From Fragilaria crotonensis (lineage: Eukaryota; Bacillariophyta; Fragilariophyceae; Fragilariales; Fragilariaceae), in contig JAKSYS010000472.1 of NCBI GenBank assembly GCA_022925895.1, positions 1 to 49,896 on the forward strand: 49,896 nt of DNA, written 5' to 3'. This document shows, piece after piece, positions 10,915 through 20,729 of this stretch. Every line of letters begins with the position of its first letter. Position 1 is the stretch's first letter. The translations under genes were made by a program, and so were the position numbers. The notes beneath the pieces were generated by a model. The model was not told the origin of the DNA and made no database searches. It saw nothing but the letters and a program-made list of their open reading frames with translations.

Positions 10915-11882
10915 TGGAGTCCATACACAAAGATTGCGTAGAAAATTAATTCCACGCGTAGCTAATTGACGATGGGAATCTTACATTATGTGTGCATCAC
11001 ATTCCCGTTGCGATTGTTCTGTTGGCGTTAACGGCATGCACATGCACTCGAATATGTTCCTACCTGGTGTGCATACCTGCGAGTGGTATACAAGTATGTC
11101 ATACTCACCTCTACGCACACGTCGTACACAAAGAGAGAATGATGTTCGTAACTTGTCATCAGGGTATTATACTACAGTACCTGGTACAAAATATTTCGAG
11201 TGGCCCATGGTATCATATCATAGAGAGGTAATACCTGATACATACCCGAGTTCAATATACGAATATACGTCTTACTTCGAAGCCTATGGCTGTACATTTG
11301 CTGTACATCCACTAACTGTACTGGAGACTACGCAGGTCTACTTCTACTACTACGCTAGATTTGTCGATATGGAATTGATGCGATACCGGTGCTTGTACAC
11401 CGGTGTTGGTGTCATCCTCCTCAGAAAAATGATAAGATTATCAATCAAAAAGCAGAGAGCTTCAATCCCATTTCCACAAATAATGACTACAATTACTACA
11501 TGTTCTGTAAATGCACAGATTGGAAAGAAAAAAGAAGTGAACTACAGAGATATTACAAGCAGATTGTCAGCTGGGGTCCATTGTCCCAAATTACATTTTA
11601 TTGGAATTGTGAATCCAATTGTGTGCCAAATCCGGTTCCGTAGAAATGTACGTATTTGTATTCTTGTACAGGGACTCTCGTGGCTGTCAAATTTGAATAT
11701 GGGCGCGGCTCAATGGCTCACACAAAGATTCAAACGGCACCTAATATGATAGGTAGAACTCCATACAACGTGTGTATCCCTAGTATGACATTTCAATATT
11801 CAAGCTATATAAATAGAGGAATACATGTGCCCATGTTTCAGTTTCATAACCGAAATTCCCTTGATGAAACATTCCGTGACAT
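10915..11882. other. stretch between inverted-repeat arms, no convincing gene
   Basis: The sequence is AT-rich and rich in TAC/GTA. It contains a 253-codon open frame on the plus strand (10988-11749) whose translation has no recognisable domain and a composition expected from the GTAC-rich DNA. It could be the interior of a small mobile element bounded by the arms, but no transposase or target duplication was found. Confidence 0.4.
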
Positions 11883-11928
11883 CTTGCTGACGTCAAAATT
11901 CGTCATCCTGGTGGTTTCGACCCTGATC
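11883..11928. repeat. inverted repeat, right arm, containing TGACGTCA
   Basis: This is the reverse-complement partner of 10869-10914. TGACGTCA lies at 11888-11895 and the outer end reads GATC in both arms. The sequence between this arm and the PLAC8 gene at 12316 shows nothing recognisable. Confidence 0.7.
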
Positions 11929-12315
11929 TGAGTAAAATGTCCTCGTACGGGGTGGGGTGAATGGTGATGGTGACTGGTCACTGAGAGTGGTGGGCGCCTG
12001 AACCCCCTCGTCGACAAATCATCCCGACTCATTTCAGGCCGAAAGCGTGCCGAGCACTTCTGTCTCTCTCTATGCATTATTTGCATACGCAGAGTATGTT
12101 GAGAACTCCGAGAAGGTCTGAAGGACTCAAGGACTATGCAGTCGAAACACTACAATATGCAGCAACACTTCCTTCCTTGTATGTTTAGTTGGTTAAGACT
12201 CACGACACTCGGATTCACGTGCTTGTAACCAGCAGCGATGCTCATTGTGCAGTGAGACAGCTGGTTGTAGCACATAATACATGTATATAATCTCCAATGT
12301 TGTTGGTTGAAACGG

Positions 12316-13196
12316 CTAAACATCCAATGCCCGAGCAGCCGAATTCTTACCCGTCCTGCTGAAGCAGCAATCCGCACTGCAGCACCCAACAGGATAGTCG
12401 TCATAGTAGTTGGTGTGACGGGCCATCTGTCCAACCGTGCAGCACAAGCACCACCAGGAGGCGCAACAATCACCACATCCACCGCAGGAGTCGGGAATGT
12501 CGGAATTCTCGCGAATTCTTCCCCTCGTGCGGCACGCGAGAATACGAATGTATATCCCGAAGATACCAGCCAAAACAAACGTATCCAAACTAATGTTTTG
12601 GATGAGACGAAGCGTGTTGACGCAATCTTGGCTTTCAACCAAAATTACATTTTGATATTCTCCGACAAGGCAAGCGTTCACTTTCAATCTCCACACGACA
12701 CTCATGATGATGACCAGCATCACAACCAATACACCCATAAGGGCGACAATCGTGCAGGTATTGCTCGTCGAGGGAGCACTGCCAGGTCCTCCACACCAGT
12801 TTCGACTCATGCGTGTCATCACCTGGCCGAGGATAACTGCCAATAAAGGACGTTTCGAAGCATACAAGTGAGTCGGCGAGTCTGTGAGTGGAACTAAATT
12901 GTTTGGCGCCTTTTGAAAGAGCCGAATGAAAGTATTCCTCCAAGTAATAGACGCACACGCATACACACTTAAAACAAACCACGAGCATATCATACCAAAC
13001 GTCGTCGGACCACCCACCTCCTGATACCCAGTTAGCAACATTACTTACCAGGAAGGCAACACCAGGTCATGCAACAAACTGGGCCATTGTTGAAGCAACC
13101 AAAGAGGCCATCGCGCCACCTTCCAGTTGGACTTCGTTTTTGGAGTTCAAGTACATTGTTTGGTGTGATTTCGAAGCGATTACTGTAATTCGATGT
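12316..13196 (-). CDS. PLAC8-family cysteine-rich membrane protein (copy A), 5' end unresolved
   Basis: Two exons are clear. The upstream exon (13196-13049) carries SPTGRWRDG followed by GPVCCMTWCC. An intron at 13048-12837 (GTAAGT to GGCAG, 212 bp) joins it in frame to VILGQVMTR. The downstream exon (12836-12316) has a hydrophobic segment (IVALMGVLVVMLVIIMSVV) and the PLAC8 signature CCTVGQMARHTNYYDDYP. The splice position is identical to that of the homologue at 14031-15178. PLAC8 proteins are small membrane proteins linked in plants and fungi to metal (Cd, Zn) resistance and organ-size control. The exon encoding the N-terminus was not found: the open frame runs to a stop just above 13196 with no ATG. 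The gene may therefore be 5'-truncated or have a diverged first exon. Confidence 0.75.
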
Positions 13197-14030
13197 CTAT
13201 TGGTTTTTATGATAAAATAGTTGTTTCCAGACTTTTTTGAATTTCACGTACTGGTTTTTATTCGTGACATCCGCGTTGCTTTTTGACTCGAACATGCCTT
13301 TTTCATGAAAAGCTGAATCAAGGTACGAATGTTTTCTGGGTGTGATTGATACGTAAGTGTGACTGCTGGCCCATTTCCGATTGAAAAAAAATGCAGCCTT
13401 ACATTTTCGTTAGGAATCTGCTGATAAGAGGAATTCATGAAAGTCGTGGTGGCGGCAATTCTACAGCATTCCACGCGTTGCAGGTACTACACTAAAAGTA
13501 AAGTAGGTACGAGTACCGTCCAGATGCTCCTGGCACGAGCGTGCCGACACACTGTTCATGCGAGGGGTGACAGTTTACGCCCGTCATGTTTCGCATGACA
13601 CTCCTCAAAATGAAACCTGTCATGTGAAATGCGAACCATCATACTCCAGTACGCCAGAAGTCCGGACTTCCTTGCTCGTCGGAGTACCTGTACCCAATAG
13701 CTGCATAAACAGAGACAAGGAGGCTTGCAAGCTGCAAGGTGGCAGACATGAATGATTAGCGCCCGTCTGTATATCTGCACAGCGGTCTTCGCATCACCGC
13801 GACGAATCAAAATCTTCCGACGGTGCGAGTGTGATGCATTCAAAATGTGGTGCTGGACATTCTCTACTAGAAGAAGATGCGAAGGCTGATGCGAACTCGA
13901 TCGTGAACGCGAAGGGTTGGTGGTTGACACCGATACCAAGCGTATATGCATGCACCGTCTCCCACTATCAGCATGCAATCCCATACGACAAAACAGGAAG
14001 AAAGAACAAATACAAGAATACAAAGTTATC
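13197..14030. other. region between the divergent PLAC8 genes
   Basis: Both PLAC8 genes point away from this interval, so it should contain their promoters and any missing first exon of copy A. The 199-codon minus-strand ORF at 13556-14155 overlaps exon 1 of copy B antisense and shows no family resemblance. Nothing else is recognised. Confidence 0.45.
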
Positions 14031-15178
14031 ATGGTCGATGACGATGCGAACGAACAGATAGAGGTTGAAGCTCCCTCCGACCTTGAGGAAGGATACCTTT
14101 TGGATGTTGAGTTGAACGGCGAGGTTAGAGCAGTAATTGTGGTACGTTCCAACAAGTTATCATTGGAACCATCGCCACCCCGCTAACATGAATCTTTCCT
14201 CACTCCTTTCTCACCTGCCAACTCCCGTTGTGTCGCCTTGCTTCTCTCCTTGACGGAAAGCCCGATGGAGGAGTCAAAATGGGAGAGACATTTGTTGGGA
14301 TGGTTCTCCCTCAGAACCAACACCGACTCGATGTTCCAGAAGGTGCTGTTCGAAAATCAAAGGTGGACAAGGAGCCATTCGATTCTACTATTCCCACTGG
14401 AAGATGGCGCGATGGCTTTTGTGATTGTTGCAAATACTATGCTCCTGTCTGTTGCATGGGTTACTGGTGTGGACTCGGTAAGTACCGGTAGTTGTCACAT
14501 TCGTTTCGATCGATGTCTGTGGTACTCACTGCCTCCATTGTTGACACGCAAGTCATTCTTGGTCAGGTTATGACTCGTCTGCACCTAAACTGGTGCTCCC
14601 AAGATGGCCTCCCCCCGTCTCGGAGCAACACATTTAGCATTCTCAGTTCCATCTTTTTGGTCTATTTCATCGTTGCACTTGCCTTTTATTGCGTGTTCAT
14701 GACAAAACTTGGCATGTGCATGAGTGAGTGCATCGACGAGAGCAACACCTACTGGTGGAACTGGAGCCATGGGACAGAGGATAACTTTGAATGGAGTACA
14801 GACTACTGTGCACGCATGAACGGTTGGTATGATCATGATTCGCAGTACAGTCCGTACTATGGTGTTTATTACTGGGAATACTCCCGATGGGATGTGTTCA
14901 CCGAGTGCTCGGGTACTGGAGTCGTTGCCTTGGTATTCACACTGTTGGGAATCGCGTTGGTCATTGACATATACCGTGCAGTGATCATGTGTCAAACCAG
15001 AAAAAAGTTGCGCGAGAGGTATCATATCCATGGGAATGAATGTGAGGATTGTGCGGCTTCCTTCTTTTGCAGTTGTTGCACCGTCACTCAAATGGCCCGG
15101 CACACCCATGACTACCGCGACGACCCCGTGGCTTGTTGCAGCCAAGACTGCTTCACCAAGACTGGCCATCATGTATAG
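14031..15178 (+). CDS. PLAC8-family cysteine-rich membrane protein (copy B), three exons
   Basis: The exons 14031-14141, 14261-14477 and 14553-15178 join in frame across GT-AG introns (14142-14260 and 14478-14552) to give about 317 residues. Exon 1 starts MVDDDANEQIEVEAP. The first junction reads RAVIV-PDGGVKMGETF. The second junction reads GYWCGL-VILGQVMTR. The PLAC8 region spans CDCCKYYAPVCCMGYWC, then an inserted tyrosine- and tryptophan-rich loop between two hydrophobic helices, then FFCSCCTVTQMARHTHDYRD near the C-terminus. The protein is predicted membrane-associated. It is a clear paralogue of copy A, facing away from it. The family is linked to metal resistance elsewhere; that role here is inference. 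Confidence 0.88.
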
Positions 15179-15746
15179 CTGCTGCTACTACTATCTGCGG
15201 CGTTTGTTTGAGGGCTAATCAAGAATCATTATAGACTCTGCGAATTCTGTCACAGCAGCACACCACATGTGATTGGTTTCGTAGGTGGGGTAGAGGCGAC
15301 CTGTGTCGCACCCACCAAAGTGTGGTCGTGGGTGTTCGCATGCATAACTTTATTAGAGATTTCGTTCATTTTGAACAGGCCTTTTCAGCAGGAGGAGGAG
15401 GTTCTAAATCCTCCAGAAATATCGTCCGCACTGGGAGGAGGCTGCTGGAAGTTGTCGACCCCTTAATGATTGGAGCACATTCCAGGAATGTAGGGGCCTC
15501 CTTTTGGCAGAACTCAACGCTCTCGTCATCGTAGATAATGGACAGGCGAGTTAAAAAACCACTGCATGTTTGGCATCGGAAACAAAAGAGACGAGCAGGA
15601 CACATGCACCCTATTTTATCGGCTAGTAGTCGAGAGGCGTGTGCGCATCATGGAGACATGGTATGCCATCGTTTGGGATTTTGGTGATTTCAACGCTGAC
15701 AACAGATACACAAACTCACACGCCTCTCTTTTTCTCTCTCTCTGGC
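15179..15746. other. intergenic, nothing recognised
   Basis: This interval separates the convergent 3' ends of PLAC8 copy B and the cysteine-rich gene. It has short ORFs only and a CTCTTTTTCTCTCTCTCTGG pyrimidine tract near 15725. Confidence 0.45.
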
Positions 15747-16118
15747 TTAACGCACCATTCGAACATCCTTGATGGGAACACACACTCCGCACTTTGGAAA
15801 GACCGTCAACCCCAAGAGAGACACGGCCGGAGGGACGTCGCTATTGCAAGGAAGTGCCGCAGAAACTACCAAGCAACAGGCCTGTCCCTGAAGATGACAG
15901 ATGGAGCAATCGCCGCAGTCTACATTGGGACCACAGCAGCAGCACGGCAGACAAGGAGCGCCCGTTTTGCAGCAAAACTCACAGTTGACGCAGCAAACTC
16001 CAGCCTTTCCCGAACATCCAAGGCAGGTGCAATCGTTCAAGCAACCGCAATTGACGCAACACAGAGCAAAGCACAAGACTACCTTGTCTTCATCGACAGC
16101 ATCATCGCAACAGCACAT
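15747..16118 (-). CDS. small cysteine-rich protein, copy 1 (unknown family)
   Basis: The product has 123 residues, 29 of them cysteine (about 24%), arranged in CC and CCCC clusters (MCCCDDAVDE, CLNDCTCLGCSGKAG, CEFCCKTGAPCLPCCCC). The C-terminal half is less cysteine-rich and more hydrophobic (ACCLVVSAALPC, LLGLTVFPKCGVC). The second copy at 20730-21104 is strongly similar over its whole length, and the preserved reading frame indicates a real coding gene. Cysteine content suggests metal binding, disulfide cross-linking or palmitoylated membrane association; none can be chosen from sequence. The two copies are divergently transcribed, with the hAT element between their 5' ends. I do not recognise a named domain. 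Confidence 0.75.
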   Translation of the reverse strand: MCCCDDAVDEDKVVLCFALCCVNCGCLNDCTCLGCSGKAGVCCVNCEFCCKTGAPCLPCCCCGPNVDCGDCSICHLQGQACCLVVSAALPCNSDVPPAVSLLGLTVFPKCGVCVPIKDVRMVR

Positions 16119-16421
16119 GACTCTGAAACTGCTTGGGAGGTATAGATATTGCTCTACTACTTGGGATGAAAGATGAGATCAGCGTGATCGGTGTGCGGTG
16201 ACTGCAATACCGATGCCTGATACGAGTCTGGTGTCTCGTGTGAGGTTGTGATCGTCGTGGATGTTTCAGATCTTTCGCGGATGTGTACACATGCTTGTTG
16301 CATCCATGACTTGAGGAAACGCATGTTGGCCTCGAAACGACCGGTACGTACGACTGGTAGAAGCTACAAGAGCATTTCCTTGATGTGTCCGTACTCCGTA
16401 CCAACGTCACATGTAGCAGGA

Positions 16422-16429
16422 CTCACAAC
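16422..16429. repeat. left 8-bp target-site duplication of the hAT element
   Basis: CTCACAAC immediately precedes the left terminal repeat and is repeated exactly at 19983-19990. A perfect 8-bp duplication is diagnostic of hAT-superfamily insertion. Confidence 0.93.
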
Positions 16430-16455
16430 CAGGGTTTGCTAATCACGGTGTTTTT

Positions 16456-16550
16456 CCGAGTAGTCATGACTATGACTACTGGGGCCCCTCGAGCAAGTAG
16501 TTAATCAACTAGTAATCAACTACCAGTGATTACCCCATGACTACCGGGAC
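16456..16550. repeat. left subterminal GTAGT-rich motif array of the hAT element
   Basis: Short repeats of the GTAGTCA/GTAGTTA/TGATTAC type recur here in both orientations (AGTAGTCATGACTATGACTA, then AGTAGTTAATCAACTAG). A similar array lies inside the right end at about 19850-19960. Subterminal repeats of this kind are typical transposase-binding sites in hAT elements. Confidence 0.6.
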
Positions 16551-16609
16551 TCGCATCACGCGCGGCGCGCGGGGTATAGGGTGAAAAAAAATTTCTAGAG
16601 AGAGGCCAT

Positions 16610-18480
16610 AACCCAAGAATATCTATGTCTGCATGACAGAAACCAATTAAGAAGCTATCAATCTTGGCTGTCCTTGTCAAAAATTGTGATTGCAGCCCAA
16701 CAAGGATAGACAAGTACACTGTTGCTTGTCCCCAGTTTGAAGCCCAGGGAATAACCTTCAATGCCAAATGTTCTGTGATAGAATCATTGTCATGGTTGCA
16801 ACAAGACACCCAGGCATTTGTTTGACTGCACTACAAAAAGCCATTGAGCAGTTGTCACTCTTGTCCTTGTCAGAAATTGTGATTGCAGCCCAAGGTGAGA
16901 CAAATTGGCAGTTGCTTGTCCCCAGTTTGAAGCCCAAGGAACCACATTCATTGCAAAGAGTCTTGTCATAGCGTCACGGTCATGCATCTGACAAGGCACT
17001 CAGACATTTGTTTGACTGCATGACAAAACCCCACTGAGCAGTTGTCACTCCTGCCCCTGTCAGAAATTGTGATTGTATCCCAAGATTGGGCAAATGGAAA
17101 GTTGTCCCCAGTTTGAAGCCCAGGGAATAACATTCAATGCCAAATGTTCTGTGATAGAATCATTGTCATGGTTACAACAAGACACCCAGATATTTGTTTG
17201 ACTGCACTACAAAAAGCCATTGAGCAGTTGTCACTCTTGTCCTTGTCAGAAATTGTGATTGCAGCCCAAGGTGAGACAAATTGGCAGTTGCTTGTCCCCA
17301 GTTTGAAGCCCAAGGAACCACATTCATTGCAAAGAGTCTTGTCATAGCATCACGGTCATGCATCTGACAAGACACTCAGACATTTGTTTGACTGCATGAC
17401 AAAACCCCACTGAGCAGTTGTCACTCCTGCCCCTGTCAGAAATTGTGATTGTATCCCAAGATTGGGCAAATGGAAAGTTGTCCCCAGTTTGAAGCCCAGG
17501 GAATAACATTCAATGCCAAATGTTCTGTGATAGAATCATTGTCATGGTTACAACAAGACACCCAGATATTTGTTTGACTGCACTACAAAAGCCATTGAGC
17601 AGTTGTCACTCTTGTCCTTGTCAGAAATTGTGATTGCAGCCCAAGGTGAGACAAATTGGCAGTTGCTTGTCCCCAGTTTGAAGCCCAAGGAATCACATTC
17701 ATTGCAAAGAGTCTTGTCATAGCATCACGGTCATGCATCTGACAAGACACTCAGACATTTGTTTGACTGCATGACAAAACCCCACTGAGCAGTTGTCACT
17801 CCTGCCTCTGTCAGAAATTGTGATTGTATCCTAAGATTGGGCAAATGGAAAGTTGTCCCCAGTTTGAAGCCCAGGGAATAACATTCAATGCCAAATGTTC
17901 TGTGATAGAATCATTGTCATGGTTGCAACAAGACACCCAGGCATTTGTTTGACTGCACTACAAAAAGCCATTGAGCAGTTGTCACTCTTGTCCTTGTCAG
18001 AAATTGTGATTGCAGCCCAAGGTGAGACAAATTGGCAGTTGCTTGTCCCCAGTTTGAAGCCCAAGGAACCACATTCATTGCAAAGAGTCTTGTCATAGCG
18101 TCACGGTCATGCATCTGACAAGGCACTCAGACATTTGTTTGACTGCATGACAAAACCCCACTGAGCAGTTGTCACTCCTGCCCCTGTCAGAAATTGTGAT
18201 TGTATCCCAAGATTGGGCAAATGGAAAGTTGTCCCCAGTTTGAAGCCCAGGGAATAACATTCAATGCCAAATGTTCTGTGATAGAATCATTGTCATGGTT
18301 GCAACAAGACACCCAGGCATTTGTTTGACTGCACTACAAAAAGCCATTGAGCAGTTGTCACTCTTGTCCTTGTCAGAAATTGTGATTGCAGCCCAAGGTG
18401 AGACAAATTGGCAGTTGCTTGTCCCCAGTTTGAAGCCCAAGGAACCACATTCATTGCAAAGAGTCTTGTCATAGCATCAC
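16610..18480. repeat. satellite array of about five 376-bp units inside the hAT element
   Basis: The landmark TCTGTGATAGAATCATTG recurs near 16770, 17146, 17523, 17898 and 18274, a 375-376 bp period. Each unit is itself a diverged dimer of about 188-bp halves: CAGTTGTCACTCTTGTCCTT opens one half and CAGTTGTCACTCCTGCC the other, and both continue with GTCAGAAATTGTGATTG. Two unit types alternate. Units 1, 4 and 5 read GGTTGCAACAAG with CCAGGCATTTG; units 2 and 3 read GGTTACAACAAG with CCAGATATTTG. The recurring 67-codon ORFs in the array are repeats of the same non-coding unit. Confidence 0.92.
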
Positions 18481-18570
18481 CTTCTGATGGTCAGATGGAA
18501 TTGTTATTACTGCTGCCTTCATCCATGAACGCAAGCACATGGTCCTTAGAAAAGAAGCAGATGACAGCGA

Positions 18571-19050
18571 TTAGCAAGCTGAAGTAAACTCCCAACCAGC
18601 CATACTGTTGACGCGTTCAGAGAGTGTTGATGTTGCTGGTGTCCCAAGGTAATCCATTGCCATTTGATTTTGCGCTGGTAGCACATCCTTGCGGGCCATC
18701 CACCAATGAACAATGTCAATGAATGATTGTGAAAGGACAAGTCCCATGGTGAGATATTGATCAACTTCATTGTCATGAACTGGAGTACTTAGAGCATTGT
18801 TACGATCACCATCAAAGACACCACCGCTCCTGGTGGTGTTTGCAAAGAGAGCTTCAAAGAGAGTATTTGATCTTGAATCAGCTTTGAGCTTGTCAGCATA
18901 TTGATCACTAAGTACACCCTGTATATGACATGTGATGATGGACAGCATTACAGGGTCAGTCGGCTTTGGGATCTGCGGGTTGAGATAGGCACATACAATT
19001 GCCGGGAGCTGTACAAGTTTCTCCTTATAGACAAGTAGTTTTGCCTTCAT
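18571..19050 (-). pseudogene. hAT transposase C-terminal fragment (dimerisation domain)
   Basis: The 159-codon open segment ends with the hAT C-terminal domain pattern: EVDQYLTMGL, then DIVHWWMARKDVLPAQNQMA, then YLGTPATSTLSERVNSMAGW. The family form is xxWWxxxxxxYPxLxxxAxxxLxxPATSxxSERxFSxAG. The stop occurs a few residues after the motif. The catalytic DDE region that should lie upstream is absent, so it cannot encode an active enzyme. Confidence 0.85.
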
Positions 19051-19457
19051 AGTTTCTGCCGATAGGGAACCATGGATATTCTTCTTGAGGACGGGTTCAT
19101 TGCTTGGTCACACAATGTTAGATCAGATGGGAAATTGAGAGCTGAACTAAGTCCATGCTTGATACTCATCATCAAAGTCTGAGTCATGGCTTTGGAATTC
19201 TTGATATTGTAACTATTAAGACATTAAAGTTTGATGTTTATGGTTGGCATCTAGTACATCAACTAAAATGCATGACTTTGAATGCCTATTGAGCATTCTT
19301 CAAATCTACATTTTGCCAACACCATGACTACATATTGGCAATGGAATCATTAAAGTTGGAGGTTTGACTTAATTGTTTTCAATATTCTATCTGTCAGGTT
19401 GTTAATCATTGACACAGCCAGACACATTTGCTGGTTGATCATCAAGTCTCATACAAA

Positions 19458-19835
19458 TCAATGCTTGCTTATGTCGGGAGTTTGTGGATGTACTAACTTG
19501 TGACAGGTCACCAAGTGTTTATTGCCATTGGCTGGACCACCATTGTGCAAGGAAATCAGGGAGTCTATGAATTTCTTCTTGCCTGCATCAATGCAGACAA
19601 GCTTGCAAATGTATGAACACAATATCTTGCGAGAGTTTTTCATCAGTCCATTCTTCAAAAGCCAAATATACTGCCACACCCATGATGATCCCGTTTCTTT
19701 CCTTATGATGGTCTGGTTGCCTTCACCAGATTCATTTGTGTTGTTGTCATCAGGGGGTTCTCCCTGCAGAGTAGCGCAATTGACATCGTCGTTCTGTTCA
19801 CCATCGTTCATCGGGCCGCTCAACACTTGAAACAC
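19458..19835 (-). pseudogene. hAT transposase N-terminal fragment (BED-type finger)
   Basis: The 125-codon segment begins near the right end of the element. It has SSWVWQYIWLLKN followed by a C-x3-C pair (LCSYICKLVC), then a GGPANGNKHLVTCHK stretch that fits the His part of a BED zinc finger. The frame then closes, and about 400 bp without coding signal separate it from the C-terminal fragment. BED fingers bind the transposon ends. The order along the minus strand matches one ancestral transposase gene with an internal deletion. Confidence 0.65.
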
Positions 19836-19849
19836 GAAACTGTGCGTAC

Positions 19850-19960
19850 GTACGCAGTAATCACATTTTTGACTACTACTTTGATTACCACCTTGTACCG
19901 GTAGTTAGTCGTAGTCAGTAGTCAGTGGTAATCAGTAGTTAATCAAGTTTTGACTACTCG
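19850..19960. repeat. right subterminal motif array of the hAT element
   Basis: Repeats related to those at 16456-16550: GACTACTACTTTGATTACC, GTAGTTAGTCGTAGTCAG and AGTAGTTAATC. They lie just inside the right terminal inverted repeat. Confidence 0.6.
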
Positions 19961-19982
19961 GCCGCGTGATTAGCAAACCCTG

Positions 19983-19990
19983 CTCACAAC
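19983..19990. repeat. right 8-bp target-site duplication of the hAT element
   Basis: CTCACAAC directly follows the right terminal repeat and is identical to 16422-16429. Confidence 0.93.
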
Positions 19991-20729
19991 GTCCGTTGAG
20001 GTTTGACGATTCCGATTTCCGATAGCAGATGGCCATGACGAAATCCAATACCTACTGTAGTATTAGAACTGTACATAGTCTAGTCTTACGAATACACTCG
20101 TTACATGGATCATCAAATTATTAGCATCGATAAGAGGCAGATCATACATGGCTCTCTATGTCTTAAATAAGCAAAGTCTCGGATTACATTTAAACGTGCA
20201 CAATACTGTACTATTTTAAGTACAGTACCGCACACCAGATACTGTTGTACAAGGTACAGTACAAGTACCTTGTACTCGAGTACTCTACCGGTAGTAAGTA
20301 CCACCAAACCAGGTATCATACTGCTACCAGATATGATACGGATAGAGGACAGTTCGTCAACATACAACAATGCTACACTGGTGTATGTGTATGGTACAAG
20401 TACTGTATGATACAATATTTCAATAAATTTTGGGCGGTTATCGAACACATACTGTCTCGTACTTGCTGGTAGTAGCGAGATTTTGGCGAGTGATGGGGGA
20501 TGGGGGTGCGTGGGGCACCAAAAGTTCCGGTAAATGATGGTTACATGCTTATGTCAAGAGAGCTAAACTAATTGCGCGCAGGACTTTTGGGACAGGGCTG
20601 CGAAAGTACATGCGCCTTGCTTCACAAAGTAAGTGGCTGGATGCTGGATTGTCCTTTGCCCCCTCGACTTCACTTTCTATTTGCAAGACGAATCCATACT
20701 GCATTTGAGTTCCAAAACAAACTCGTATC
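19991..20729. other. 5' flank of cysteine-rich copy 2, GTAC-rich
   Basis: Dense nested GTAC motifs occur around 20215-20410, for example GGTACAGTACAAGTACC and GTACTCGAGTAC. No gene is recognised. Together with 16119-16421 this was one divergent promoter region of about 1.06 kb before the hAT insertion. Confidence 0.5.

Larger units (their letters stand above)
16430..19982. mobile_element. hAT-superfamily DNA transposon, non-autonomous (3553 bp)
   Basis: The ends are inverted copies of CAGGGTTTGCTAATCACG (18 of 18 identical), followed in both ends by CGAGTAGTCA. Perfect 8-bp target duplications (CTCACAAC) flank the element. Inside, on the minus strand, are the two ends of a hAT transposase: a BED-finger-like N-terminus (19835-19458) and the C-terminal dimerisation domain (19050-18571). 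The catalytic middle is missing. A satellite array occupies 16610-18480. The intact ends and duplications suggest a copy that was mobilised in trans by another element. It inserted between the 5' ends of the two cysteine-rich genes. Confidence 0.93.

Noticed and set aside
10988-11749. 253-codon plus-strand ORF between the inverted-repeat arms
   Set aside because: No domain, signal or family resemblance. The composition follows the TAC/GTA-rich DNA, which has few stops in this frame.
13556-14155. 199-codon minus-strand ORF
   Set aside because: It is antisense to PLAC8 copy B exon 1 and intergenic DNA and has no recognisable features.
16768-18474. Recurring 67-69-codon ORFs on both strands
   Set aside because: They are the same frame of a 376-bp non-coding satellite unit and repeat with its period.
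16610-18480. CRISPR-like array
   Set aside because: Units are contiguous 376-bp tandem repeats without distinct spacers, inside a transposon of a eukaryotic genome.
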